Assembly: GCA_024703915.1 (NCBI GenBank)
Contig: CP087969.1
Span: forward strand, 2,356,001 to 2,420,000
Origin: Massilia sp. H-1
GTDB taxonomy: Bacteria > Pseudomonadota > Gammaproteobacteria > Burkholderiales > Burkholderiaceae_D
DNA length: 64,000 nucleotides
Direction: 5' to 3'
The first letter of the stretch is position 1. The number at the start of each line of letters is the position of its first letter. Both the position numbers and the translations under genes were made by a program. The notes under the pieces are model-generated. The model worked only from the letters and a program-made list of their open reading frames with translations, was not told the DNA's origin and made no database searches. Positions 1 to 13,141 of this stretch are shown here, one piece after another.

Positions 1-1000
<1,000 letters not shown>

Positions 1001-1132
1001 TTCAATTCCTTTCAGTCTTCAGTTGAGCGCGCTTTGCGCACTCGCGGTGGCCATCATAGCCATCCACTTACTCGACCGGTTCTGGTCGGTTCAACTAACT
1101 TTGTATGGGCAAGAGCGTTCGTATGAAACGAA

Positions 1133-1517
1133 TTACTTCTTACCAGCTTTAGCGCGCTTCGTACCGTACTTCGAACGAGCTTGCTTACGGTCTTTAACGC
1201 CCTGGGTATCCAGTGCACCGCGAACCATGTGGTAACGCACACCCGGCAAGTCTTTCACACGGCCGCCGCGCAGCAGCACGACACTGTGTTCTTGCAGGTT
1301 GTGGCCTTCACCGCCGATGTACGAAATGACTTCGAAACCGTTGGTCAGGCGAACTTTGGCGACTTTACGCAGAGCCGAGTTAGGCTTCTTTGGGGTCGTC
1401 GTGTATACACGGGTGCAAACACCACGTTTTTGCGGGCTGTTTTCCAGCGCCAAACGATTTGCTTTTCACGGTCAGAGCGACGCGTGGGCTGCGAATCAGT
1501 TGATTGATGGTTGGCAT
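1133..1517 (-). CDS. rpsL: 30S ribosomal protein S12
   Basis: S12 sits at the decoding centre and is the classical streptomycin target. The N-terminus [13 protein letters not shown] lies at 1517 downward and the protein ends in [14 protein letters not shown], about 125 residues as expected. The [14 protein letters not shown] loop and [13 protein letters not shown] segment, which hold the known streptomycin-resistance positions, look wild type. A one-base indel near 1455 separates the first 20 codons from the rest. It is the first gene of the str operon, with a leader of about 160 bases after the promoter at 1686-1714. Confidence 0.95.
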
Positions 1518-1551
1518 CGTTATAAATCCAACAAAATTACAACATGAATAA

Positions 1552-1569
1552 CCCGGGCAAACGCCCGGG
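1552..1569 (-). promoter_or_regulatory. GC-rich hairpin in the rpsL leader
   Basis: A perfect 7-bp stem, CCCGGGC and GCCCGGG with an AAAC loop, lies 35 bases upstream of the rpsL start. On the minus strand it is followed by a mixed T-rich stretch but no run of U, so it is not a clear terminator. A role as leader attenuator or mRNA-stability hairpin is inference only. Confidence 0.4.
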
Positions 1570-1685
1570 GGCTAAAACTGAAACTTTTGCCTCGGTTCAG
1601 ACTGACAGCAGAGGCGCCGAAAGCCACTCGCAAGGGAGCGGCTGTGGTGCGCACACGATGTGCAGAATAAATTCGAGAACTCAGC

Positions 1686-1714
1686 AGTATAAGCCTGATA
1701 GGACTGCCGGTCAA
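1686..1714 (-). promoter_or_regulatory. Sigma70 promoter of the str operon
   Basis: On the minus strand TTGACC is followed after exactly 17 bases by TATACT, a near-consensus -35/-10 pair. It points toward rpsL about 160 bases away. No rpoBC gene precedes rpsL here, because the next upstream gene is divergent, so the str operon needs a promoter in this gap. This is the best candidate. Confidence 0.75.
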
Positions 1715-1814
1715 CTTGTTTACCGGTTTGGGACCGTTTCCGCCGCATTAAAAAAATGCCCGGCAGCCCCAAACGCCGCGATAATACCGGCTCCTCACCC
1801 ATTGCCCCTGTCCC

Positions 1815-3634
1815 ATGCCCGCTGCGCTGCGCCCTGCCAAGCTATTCCTGCTGTTGACTTACCTGGCGCTGTCCGCCGTACCATTCGTTCCATTGCTTAT
1901 GGGCAAGAGTGTCGAACAGCCATGGCAGCTGCTGGGCGTCGAAACCATCGCCTGGGTGGCGGTGTGGGCCGTGTTCAAGCGTCCGGCCCGCTTCCACTGG
2001 CTGCTGCTGCCCGCCTTCCTGGCCTTGCCGACCGAGCTCTATCTGTATACCTATTATGGTCAGGCCATTTCCACCCACCACCTGGGGATCATCGCCGAGA
2101 CCAGTCCCAAGGAAGCCATGGAATTCCTGGGCAACGTGGTCTGGCTGATGCTGGGCGTCACCCTGGGCGTGATCGCCTGGTGGATCGCCACCTGGCGCAT
2201 CGCCCTCGCCGATGACGAGCTCGACTGGCACGACGCCTCGCGCTGGGTCACCCTGGCCAAGCCTGGCGGCGGGCGCCGCGCTGCTGGCCTACGGCTTCGA
2301 ATTCGGCATCGCGCCCAAGTCGGCGGCGGCCAGCGCCAAGGCCAGCGTGCCGGAACGGGAAAAGGCGGTGGCGCCCGCCAACTACACGGGGCTGGCGCTG
2401 CGCCCGCTCCCGCACGCGGCCCGCCTGCCGGTCGAGCTCGAAGCCCTGGCCCGTTCCTGGCCCTTCGGCCTGGTCTGGCGCGGCATCGACTTTTACAAGG
2501 AGCGCCAGCACCTGGCCGCGCTGGGCGAACGCAACAGCAAGTTCAGCTTCCAGGCCCACCAGGCCGCGCCCGACGGCGAAGCGGACACCATGGTGATGGT
2601 GATCGGCGAATCGTCGCGCCACGACCGCTGGCAGCTGAACGGCTACGCGCGCCCACCAATCCCCTGCTGAGCCAGGAAGCGAACCTGGTGGTGTTGCCGG
2701 ACGTGATCACGCCGGTATCGGCCACGCGCCTGTCGGTCCCGGTGATGATCTCCCGCAAGCCGCCCATGCAAAGCCTGAAGGAAGACGGCTTCGCCGAAAA
2801 ATCCTTCATCACCGCTTACAAGGAAGCGGGCTTCAAGACCTACTGGCTGTCGAACCAGGTATCGTTCGGCAAGTTCGATACGCCGGTGTCGGTGTTCGCC
2901 AAGGAAGCCGACGTGATCCAGTTCATGAACCTGGGCGGCTTTACCAACAATTCCAATTTCGACGAGATCCTGCTGCAGCCGCTGCGCAATGCCCTGGCCG
3001 ACAAGACCAAGAAAAAACTGATCGTGCTCCACACGCTGGGCAGCCACTGGAATTACAGCCAGCGCCATCCGCAACAGTTCGACCGCTGGCAGCCTTCCTT
3101 GTTCGGCATCGACAAGCCGGTGGTGACCAATACCGCGATCAAGGACCAGCTCAACAACAGCTACGACAACAGCGTGCTGTACACGGACTGGTTCCTGGCC
3201 CAGGTCATCGGCCAGCTCAAGGGCGCGGCCCAGCGCAGCGTGATGGTCTACGTGTCCGACCATGGCCAGTCGCTGTACGACAAGAGCTGCAAGCTGGCCT
3301 TCCACGGCCATAACACCGAGTACGACTTCCACGTGCTTAGGCCATGGTCTGGTATTCGGACCTGTACCGGGCGCAGCGCCCGGCCAAGATCGCGCAGCTG
3401 GCGCGCCACCGCAAGGCGCGCCTTGGCACCGAGAACATGTTCCACACCCTGCTCGACCTGGCCGACATCCACTACCCGGGCGAGCGCCCCGAGTGGAGCT
3501 TCGTCAATCCCGCCTTCAAGCCGCACAAGCGCTACGTCGACAGTTACGGCTGGTCCGATTACGACAACGCCACCTTCAAGGGCGATTGCCGCGAAGTCAT
3601 GGACAAGGGCACGCCGCTCAAGCGCGAAAAATAG
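1815..3634 (+). CDS. Phosphoethanolamine transferase, sulfatase family (CptA/EptA-like)
   Basis: This predicted inner-membrane enzyme transfers phosphoethanolamine to lipid A or LPS core. The reconstructed protein is about 605 residues. The N-terminal third has several hydrophobic helices, then the segment ISTHHLGIIAETSPKEAMEF typical of CptA-like proteins. The periplasmic sulfatase domain begins at GESSRHDRWQLNGY (about residue 264), where the nucleophile position is Ser rather than the usual Thr. A late metal motif, SDHGQSLYD, lies near residue 481. Frameshifts occur near 2265 and 2660, and an octamer error at 3335-3342 (HVPAMVWYSD restored). Spacing and a weak Shine-Dalgarno leave the start uncertain. 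CptA rather than EptA is a family-level guess. Confidence 0.8.
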
Positions 3635-3759
3635 GCCGCGGGTCGCGCCGTATATGTATCAAAAAAGCCCCGCCGCGCTGATCGAAAATGGTGGGATGCG
3701 GGTGAAATTCGCGTATATTTCTTGGCAACTTCACGATCGCCAGCCTAAAGGAATTTCGC

Positions 3760-4973
3760 ATGATCAAGCCTGCCCGGGTGCCCGCCATCGACATGCTGCG
3801 CGGCTTCGTCATCGCGCTCATGGCCCTCGACCATACGCGCGACTATTTCGGCTACACGCGCTTCAATCCCGAAGACCTGGCCACGACCGAACCGGCCTGG
3901 TTCTGGACCCGCTGGATCACCCACCTGTGCGCCACCACCTTCGTGCTGCTGGCCTAAGCAGTTCGGCTTTCCTGCGCGGTGAAAAGACCGGCGTGACGGC
4001 CCTGTCGCGCTACCTGGCCACGCGCGGCGCGATGCTGATCCTGCTCGAGGCGACGTGGATCAGCTTTTCCTGGCAGTTCGGCTACCAGGTCGCGATCTTC
4101 CAGGTGATCTGGGCCATCGGCGCCTCGATGCTCATCATGGCGCTGCTGGTGTGGCTGCCGCGGGTGGCGATCGGCGCCATCGGCGCGGCCCTGATCCTCA
4201 CCCACAACGCCTTCGACAGCTATACCTCCACCAGCCTGCTGTGGGGCGCCTGGCACCAGGGCGGCTTCTTCCCGATGGGCCAGAGCATCGGCATCGAGGG
4301 CCTGGTGATCAAGTATCCGCTCATGCCCTGGGTCGGCCTGATGGCGGCTAGGCTACGCGCTCGGTCCCGTGTTCCAGTGGGAGGCGCCGCGCCGCATCCG
4401 CTTCTGGCTGACGTCGGCGGCGGTCATGCTGGTCGCCTTTATCGCCCTGCGCGCGTTCAACATTTACGGCGACGCCGACCACTGGGCGGTCCAGCATCGG
4501 GGACCGATGTTCGACCTGATGTCGTTCGTGCGCGTGTCCAAGTACCCGCCTTCGCTGCTGTACCTGCTGGTCACGCTCGGGATCGGCATGCTGCTGCTGG
4601 CCCTGTTCGAACGGATCCGCGAAAACCGCGTGCTGATGCTGTTCGGCCGCACCCCGATGTTCTTCTACGTGATCCACATCGCGCTGATCCACTTCCTCGG
4701 CAATCTGTACTTCGAGCTGCGCTACGGCGGCGGCCCGGAATTTGCCAACGGCGTGGCGCACTGGCCGGACGGCTATGTGCACTCGCTGCCGGTGGTGTAC
4801 GTGGCCTGGGCCGCGATCCTGGCCCTGATGTACGGCCTGACGATCGTGTGGACGCTGGCGCGCGCAAGCCTAAGCACGCGCTCGCTCGCAGCCTAGCTAG
4901 CGGCGCCCGTCCGGTGTCCGGCGCTGCCCGCCGGACGCCGCGGACAGCAGCACGTCCGCCTGAAATCCCATAA
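3760..4973 (+). CDS. DUF1624 / heparan-alpha-glucosaminide acetyltransferase-like membrane protein
   Basis: This polytopic membrane protein belongs to the family with the N-terminal pattern R-x-x-x-x-D-x-x-R-G; here RVPAIDMLRGFVIALMALDH, with the conserved Asp-His of the acyltransferase core. About ten hydrophobic segments follow, including LMPWVGLMAAGYALGP and MLFGRTPMFFYVIHI. The substrate is unknown. A good Shine-Dalgarno, AAAGGAATTTCGC, precedes the ATG. In-frame stops at 3952, 4347 and 4868 lie in GCCGGC-like error strings; correcting them gives one frame. The end is either 4896 as read or 4973 if the string at 4891 is also an error. Its role next to the transferase at 1815 may be envelope modification, which is inference. 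Confidence 0.8.
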
Positions 4974-5041
4974 GAATCAAGCAACTAGCTTGTGGCACGG
5001 TTCGTGCCTAAGTGATGGTATTGTCGTCAACGTACACCATC

Positions 5042-6315
5042 ATGATCCGCGATACTTCTTTCCAGGATGCCGTCATTTCCGCCCCGCCCGCCCAGGCACT
5101 CAAGCGCTTCGGCTGTTGATCGGCGGCGCCACCCCTGGCCGCCGTCGCCCTTGCCGTCCTGCTGGTCTCGGGCTGGCGCGCCAGCGATTCCTCGGTCAGC
5201 GGCGCGCGCCTGCGCATTGCCGAGGTCACCCGCGGCACGCTGGTGCGCGACGCCGCCGTCAACGGCCGCATCGTCGCCGCCGTCAGCCCCACCCTGTATG
5301 CCACCGCGCCGTCCACCGTCACGCTCAAGGTTGCCCATGCGCGACACCGTCAAGCGCGGCCAGATCCTGGCCTTGCTCGAATCGCCAGACCTGTCGGACG
5401 CGCTCAAACGCGAGCAGTCCAGCTACCAGCAGCTGGAAGCCGAAGTCGCGCGCCAGCAGATCCTGGCCCGCAAACAAAAGCTGCTGGCCCAGCGCGAGGC
5501 CGACACCGCCGAAATCGACCGCCTGTCGGCCCAGCGCACGCTCGAGCGCTACCAGGCCGTGGCCAATGAAGGCGTGATCGCCAAGATCGACTTCCAGAAA
5601 GCCAAGGATGCACTGGCCTCGGCCGAGATCCGCGCAAAGCACGCGGCCAAGGCCGCCGCCCTCGAAGGCGACGACGTGGGCCTGGCCCTCAAGACCAAGG
5701 TCAATGAACTGGACCGCCAGCGCCTGTCGATGGCCAACGCCCAGCGCCGCGTCGACGAATTGTCGGTGCGCGCCCCGGTCGACGGTTTCATCGGCACCCT
5801 GTCGGTGCAAAACCGCAGCGTGGTGGCGGCCAACACGGCTCTCATGACGCTGGTCGACCTGTCGCGCCTCGAAGTCGAACTGGAAGTCCCGGAAAGCTAC
5901 GTGGCCGACATGGGCCTGGGCATGAGCGCCGAAATCCAGCTGGGCACGGCCACCGCCGGGGGGCAAGCTGTCGGCCCTGTCGCCGGAAGTGGTGCGCAAC
6001 CAGGTGCTGGCGCGCGTGCGCTTCGAAGGCGAGCAGCCCAAGGGCCTGCGCCAGAACCAGCGCGTGACCGCGCGCCTGCTGATCGAAGAAAAGCCGAACG
6101 TCATCCTGGTGCCGCGCGGTCCCTTCGTCGAATCCGAGGGCGGCCGCTTCGCCTACGTCGTGCGCGACTCGATCGCGGTGCGCACCCCGATCACGCTGGG
6201 CGCGACCAGCGTCGGCAATGTCGAAATTACGTCCGGCGTGCAGCCGGGCGACAAGCTTGTGATTTCAGGTACCGACACGTTCGCCAATGCGGCGCGCGTC
6301 TCCATCAATAAATAA
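5042..6315 (+). CDS. Periplasmic adaptor (HlyD / membrane-fusion protein) of an ABC exporter
   Basis: The protein is about 424 residues: one N-terminal membrane anchor (TLAAVALAVLLVSGW), a split lipoyl-like domain (SPTLYATAPSTVTLKV and LSVRAPVDGFIGTLSVQNR), and a long alpha-hairpin coiled coil rich in Gln, Glu, Lys and Ala between about residues 110 and 230. The C-terminal beta-barrel and membrane-proximal part include RVTARLLIEEKPNVILVPRG. It should link the inner-membrane ABC permeases to an outer-membrane factor that is not encoded here. Frameshifts occur near 5117, 5335 and 5960. The ATPase follows 21 bases downstream. The exported substrate cannot be told. Confidence 0.85.
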
Positions 6316-6336
6316 CCATCCCCGAAAGGACACCCC

Positions 6337-7054
6337 ATGCTGCGCATGACTAATCTGAGCAAGGTTTACCGCACCCACATGATCGAAACCCACGCTGCGC
6401 GGCTTCGAGATCCAGGTCAACCAGGGCGAGTTCGTCACCGTGACCGGTCCTTCCGGTTCCGGCAAGACGAGTTTTCTGAATATCGCTTCACCTGCTCGAA
6501 GAATTCACCGACGGCGAATATATCCTCGACGGCATCAACGTCAAGGGCATGGACGACAACGCCCGTTCGCGCCTGCGCAACGAGAAGCTCGGCTTCATCT
6601 TCCAGGGCTTCAACCTGATTCCCGACCTGTCGCTGTTCGATAACGTCGACGTTCCGCTGCGCTACCGCGGCTTCAACACGGCCGAACGCAAGGAGCGCAT
6701 CGAAGACGCGCTGGCCAAGGTCGGCCTGGCCTCGCGCATGAAGCACTACCCGGCCGAACTGTCGGGCGGACAGCAGCAGCGCGTGGCGATCGCGCGCGCT
6801 GGCTTAGCTCGCCCAAGCTGCTGCTGGCCGATGAACCGACCGGTAACCTCGACACGCAGATGGCGCGCGGCGTCATGGAACTGCTCGAGGAAATCAACGC
6901 CCAGGGCACCACCATCCTGATGGTCACCCACGACCCTGAGCTGGCGGTACGCTCGCAGCGCAACGTGCACATCATCGACGGCCAGGTCTCGGACCTGGTG
7001 CGCAAGGCGCCGACGCTGTTCGACACCAAGGCCGCGGCCGCCCAACCGGCTTGA
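6337..7054 (+). CDS. ABC transporter ATP-binding protein, MacB/LolD type
   Basis: This is the nucleotide-binding subunit of the export system, about 239 residues. Motifs in order are Walker A GPSGSGKT (about residue 37), Q-loop FQGFNLIPDL, signature LSGGQQQRVAIARAL, Walker B LLLADEPTGNLD and the H-loop VTHDPE. This arrangement is typical of the LolD/MacB subfamily, which drives mechanotransmission rather than transport through the membrane. Frame breaks lie near 6400 and 6490, and an error string at 6802-6808 restores RALAGSPKLLLADE. A Shine-Dalgarno GAAAGGACACCCC precedes the ATG. Adaptor and permeases flank it at short distances, so the four genes form one operon. Confidence 0.92.
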
Positions 7055-7064
7055 GGAGAACGCG

Positions 7065-8378
7065 ATGTTCCAGTACTACTTCCTGCTCGGCCTGCGCAGC
7101 CTGCGCTGCAATCCGGCGCTGACCGCGCTGATGGTGCTCACGCTGGCCATCGGCGTGGCCGCCAGCATTTCCACCCTGACCATCCTGCAAGTCATGTCGG
7201 GCAATCCGATCCCGCACAAGAGCGACCGCCTGTTCGTGCCGGTGCTCGACAACGGCCGCGTGCAGGGTTACACCCCCGGCGACCCGCCCAACGACAAGCA
7301 GGCCAGCTACACCGACGTGAACAATCTGCTCAAGAGCAAACAGGGCGAGCGCCGCACCGCGATCTTCGGGGTCTCCACCGCGATCGAACCGGCGCGCAGC
7401 GACATCGGCGTGTTCCAGGCTTCCGGCCTGGCGCTCACGGGTGACTTCTTCTCCATGTTCGAGGCGCCCTTCCTGCACGGCCAGGGCTGGACCGAAGCGG
7501 ACGACGCGGGCAGCGCCCAGGTGGTCGTGCTCTCGCGCGGATCGCCGAAAAACTGTACGGCGACACCAACCCGGTCGGGCAGCGCATGACGCTGGCCAGC
7601 CAGCAGTTCCAGATCGTCGGCGTGCTCGAAAAATGGGCGCCGCTACCGCACTACTATCGCCTGATCGGCGGCTCCGGCGCCTTCGACGGTGCCGACGAAT
7701 TGTTCATTCCATTCTCGACCGCGATCCGGCTCGAGCTGAACCCGCAGGGCAATATGAACTGCAGCGACAATCCGGAACCGGGCTACAGCCATCCTGGCCG
7801 CCAACTGCACCTGGATCCAGTTCTGGTTCGAGACCAGGACCGCGGCCGACCGCGCCGCCCTGCAAAGCTATCTGGACAGCTACAGCCGCAGAACAGCGCA
7901 AGCTGGGGCGCATGCTGCGCAACGCGCCCAACAAGCTGTATGACGTGAGCGAGTGGCTGGTGTACCTCAAAGTGGTCAGCAACGACAGCCGCCTGTCGGC
8001 CTGGCTGGCCTTCGGTTTCCTGCTCCTGTGCCTGGTCAACACGATCGGCCTGCTGCTGGCCAAGTTCTCCGTGCGCGCCGCCGAAGTGGGCATCCGCCGC
8101 GCGCTGGGCGCCTCGCGCAAGGAGATCTTCCGCCAGTTCCTGGTCGAGAGCGCGGTAGTCGGCCTGGTCGGCGGCTTCCTCGGACTGGTGCTCGCGCTCG
8201 GCGCACTGGCGCTGATCGCGATGCAGTCCAAGCAGATGGCCACCATCGCCCACATGGACTGGAGCATGCTGGCCGCCACCTTCCTGATGTCGGTGGCCGC
8301 CGCCATCGTCGCTTAGCCTGCTGCCGACCTGGCGTGCCTGCCAGGTCACGCTAGGCCATTCAACTCAAATCGCAATAA
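7065..8378 (+). CDS. ABC transporter permease, MacB/FtsX type (first copy)
   Basis: About 435 residues: an N-terminal membrane helix (ALMVLTLAIGVAASISTL), a large periplasmic MacB-like domain, then three C-terminal helices of the FtsX fold. The coupling segment SVRAAEVGIRRALGASRKEI is diagnostic for MacB/FtsX permeases. Frame breaks lie near 7540 and 7790. Error strings at 8311-8317 and 8350-8356 hide the true C-terminus, which reads through LLPTWRACQVTPAIQLKSQ and ends at 8378. The start has GAGGAGAACGCG upstream, 10 bases after the ATPase gene. Confidence 0.87.
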
Positions 8379-8390
8379 GCGGAGATCAAC

Positions 8391-9624
8391 ATGAACCCTA
8401 TCCTGTCTGCGCTGTTGCGCAACAAGACCGGCGCGGTGCTGGTGGCGGTGCAGGTGGCGATCAGCCTGGCCATCCTGGCCAACGCCCTGCACATCGTCAA
8501 CGTGCGCCAGGCCGTGGCGGCACGCCCGAGCGGCATGGCCGACGAAGCCTCGACCTTCAACATCAGCACGCGCTGGCTGCGCAAGGAAAACGCGGCCTTC
8601 GACCTGGCCGTGCAAAAGCGCGAAACAGCGCTGCTGCGCGCCATTCCGGGCGTGGTCGGCGTGGCCACCACCAACCAGATGCCGATGGCGAATTCGGGCA
8701 GCAGCACCAGCCTGGCCATCGACCGCAAGCAAATCAAGGAATCGGCCGAAACGGCCATGTACGAATCGGGCGATTCGCTGGTGGCCGCCTGGGGCCTGCG
8801 CCTGGTGCAAGGGCGCGACTTCACGCCCGGCGAAGTGCTCGAACTTGATGCGACCAACGCCACCGGCAATCCGAAGACGGTGATCATCACCCAGGCCCTG
8901 GCCAACAAGCTGTGGCCGGGCGCCGCCAGCGTGATCGGCAAGACCATGTTCTTCGGTACCGGCGACACGGCCGACGCCACCCAGATCATCGGCGTGGTCG
9001 AGCGCCTGCAGACGCCCTGGGCCCAGCTCGGCGAATCCGGCGAGATGTCCACCCTGATGCCGATGCGGATGCTGGGCACCACGCCGGGCAGCAGCTACAC
9101 CGTGCGCACCGAGCCGGGCCAGCGCGACCGCATCATGAAAGAAGCCGAGGAAGTGCTGCGCAAGGCGACCGCGACGCCGGTCATCATCAAGACCCGCAGC
9201 ACCCAGGAAGACCGCAAGGCGCGCTACCGCGCCGACATGGCCCTGTCGTGGATGCTGATCACGGTCAGCGTGCTGCTGCTGATCATCACCGCGAGCGGCA
9301 TCGTCGGCATGGCCAGCCTGTGGGTCACCCAGCGCCGCAAACAGATCGGCGTGCGGCGCGCGTCGGTGCGCGCCGGGCCGACATCCTGCGCTATTTCATC
9401 TCGGAGAACCTGATGATCACCAGCGTGGGCGTCGTCACCGGCGTGCTGATGGCGATCGGGCTCAACCAGTTGCTGGTCAGCAAGCTCGAAATGGCCAGGC
9501 TGCCCCTGCCTTACCTGCTGGGCGGCGCCAAGCGTGTTCTACCTGCTCGGCATCATCGCCGTGTACGGCCCGGCCTGGAAGGCGGCGACGATCTCATCGG
9601 ACACTGGCCACCCGCAGCGCATGA
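8391..9624 (+). CDS. ABC transporter permease, MacB/FtsX type (second copy)
   Basis: This is a second permease of the same architecture, about 411 residues, with an N-terminal helix (GAVLVAVQVAISLAILANAL), a periplasmic domain and three C-terminal helices. The coupling segment reads WVTQRRKQIGVRRALGARRADI. Two different half-permeases plus one ATPase and one adaptor suggest a heterodimeric membrane unit. Frame breaks lie near 9360, 9530 and 9590; the end at 9624 assumes a C-terminus like WKAATISSATATRSA. A GC-rich inverted repeat (GCCCGGG and CCCGGGC, about 9636-9660) follows before the regulator gene and might be a weak terminator. Confidence 0.85.
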
Positions 9625-9684
9625 CGCTCATGCATTTGCCCGGGTCCGCGGCCCCGGGCGCGCGGTCAATGCTATGCTAGCGCC

Positions 9685-11021
<1,337 letters not shown>

Positions 11022-11022
<1 letters not shown>

Positions 11023-12355
11023 TGGCGCCCCGGCCCGGCATGCGCATGTCGCTGGTCACGCGCTGGACGGCGCTGGTGGCCACGCTGCTGGCGCTCGGCA
11101 TCATCCTCGCGCTCGCGCTCGACCATCTAATGCCGGGCCGGCCGGTGCTGGTGTCCGGCATCTGCCTGGCGCTGGTGGTGCCGATCGCGGTGATCACCAT
11201 GCGCGCCCAGATCCGCCCCATCCTCTCGCTGTTTCGCGCCCTCGAAGGCACGGTCACCAGCTACAAGGACGGCGACTTTTCCTTCCAGCCTGCACTGGCC
11301 CCAGAACGACGAACTGGCCGACCTGGTCGGCGCCCACAATGCGCTCGGCAACGTGCTGCGCGAGCAGCGCCTGGCGCTGGTGCAGCGCGAACTGCTGCTC
11401 GACACGATGGTGCAGAACACGCCGGTGGCGATGCTGCTGGTCGGCGACGCCGCCATCGTCTACGCCAACGTGGCGGCACGCCAGCTGCTCAATGACGGGC
11501 GCCGCCTCGAGGGCCACAACCTGGCCGACATCATCGCCCACGCATCGCCCGCGCTGACCGAAGCGCTGGCGCGCGGCGGCGACGGCCTGTTCACCGTCGA
11601 TGACAGCGAGGAGGAAGAGGTGTACCACCTGGCGCGCCGCACCTTCATGCTCAACGGGCGGCGCCACGAATTGCTGCTGCTGCGCCAGCTGACCCAGGAA
11701 CTGCGGCGCCAGGAAGTGCAGACCTGGAAAAAAGTCATCCGCGTGATCAGCCATGAACTGAACAATTCGCTGGCGCCCCTGACCTCGCTCGCGCATTCGG
11801 GCGCGGAGCTGGTGCAGCGCGGCCAGACCGAACGCCTGCCGCAGATTCTGGAAACGATCGAAGAGCGCACCCGGCACCTGGAGAGCTTCATCCTGGGCTA
11901 TGCGCGCTTCGCCAAGCTGCCCACGCCGCGCATTGAAGCATGCGACTGGAAGGTGTTTGTCGCGCGCCTCGCGTCCGAAGTCGGCTTCCGGCTGGTGGCG
12001 CCGCTGCTGGCCTGAACCGGCCCAGTTCGACCCGGCCCAGATGGAACAGGCGCTCCTGAACCTGCTCAAGAACGCGCACGAATCGGGTTCGCCGCCCGGC
12101 GACGTGGAACTGAACGTCAAGTTGGCACCGGGCGTGCTGCGCATCGAAGTGCTGGACCGGGGCCAGGGCATGAACGATGCCGTGCTGACCAACGCGCTGG
12201 TCCCCTTCTATTCCACCAAGCGGGCCGGGACCGGTCTGGGCCTGGCGCTGGCGCGCGAAATCGCCGAGGCGCACGGCGGGCGCATCACGCTCGGCAACCG
12301 CGACGACGGCGGTCTGATGGTCACGTTGATCCTGCCGCTGGTGCCGACGCTGTAA
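11022..12355 (+). CDS. Sensor histidine kinase, NtrB/NtrY-like
   Basis: About 440 residues: two N-terminal membrane helices ([17 protein letters not shown] and [15 protein letters not shown]) with almost no periplasmic loop, a HAMP-like linker, a PAS-like domain ([19 protein letters not shown]), the HisKA helix with the phosphoacceptor in [19 protein letters not shown], then N, G1 and G2 boxes ([39 protein letters not shown]). The short loop suggests it senses a membrane or cytoplasmic signal. Frame breaks lie near 11290 and 12015. It is translationally coupled to the sigma54 regulator by a TGATG overlap. Confidence 0.9.
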
Positions 12356-12364
12356 AATTCGGCT

Positions 12365-13136
12365 ATGTCCGATCCTTCTTCCGCCTTTTCCGCGCCCGGC
12401 CACCCATCGCCTACCACCACCACCGAATTCGAGGGCGTGCGCTCGCTTCACCTCGGCACCTCCTGGGTGCAGGGCGCGATGCGTCTGTCCAAGCCCGACA
12501 ATATCGAACTCGAATACATCCAGATGATGATGATGTGGATGCTGTTCCTGGACCAGCCGAAACACATCGTGCAGCTGGGCCTGGGCAGCGCCGCGCTGAC
12601 CAAGTTCAGCTACCGCCGCTTCCCCGGCGCGAAGGTGACTGTCGCCGAACTCAATCCCAACGTGATCGCGATCTGCCGCGCCCTGTTCGGCCTGCCGTCC
12701 AACGACGAGCGGCTCGATGTGCGCGAGATGGATGCCATGGATTTTGTGCTCGATGCGCGCAACCACAATACGGTCGACGTGCTGCAGGTCGACCTGTACG
12801 ACGAAGACGCGCGGCCCGGTGCTCGACTCGCAGGAGTTCTACCAGGGCTGCTTCGACTGCCTGAGCGAGCGCGGCATCATGACCACCAATGTGTTCGGCG
12901 ACTTTTCGAACTACGACAAGAACCTGCAGAACATGGAACTGGTGTTCGACGCCGTCGTATGGCTGCCCGAAGTGCACGACGCGAACATCGTGGTGGTCGC
13001 CTTCAAGAACGCGCCCCAGATCGATTTCAGCGTGCTGTATGAACGGGGCAGCAATGATCAAGAAAAGCATGAACCTGCTTAAGCCAAGAAATGGGTCAAC
13101 GGGCTCAAAGCCTGGATGCAGGACCACTCGTCCTAG
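12365..13136 (+). CDS. Spermidine synthase-like (SpeE-fold) protein
   Basis: About 256 residues with the aminopropyltransferase/methyltransferase Rossmann fold. The glycine motif QLGLGSAALTKFSYRRFPG and the acidic VTVAELNPNVIAICR strand match the polyamine synthase family, as does the DVLQVDLYDEDA acidic patch. The family includes true spermidine synthases and many homologues of unknown activity; without neighbouring speD or speA I would not assign a substrate. A frame break near 12820 and an error string at 13077 (NLPAKKWVNGL restored) are present. It ends six bases from the convergent operon. Confidence 0.75.
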
Positions 13137-13141
13137 TACGG

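Noticed and set aside
1815..4973. A single open frame of about 1050 codons
   Set aside because: It joins the transferase and the DUF1624 gene by frameshifts; the two proteins have separate starts and domains.
9636..9660. GC hairpin as a firm terminator between the second permease and the sigma54 regulator
   Set aside because: There is no T-run after it, and the regulator probably belongs with the exporter genes; kept only as a remark.
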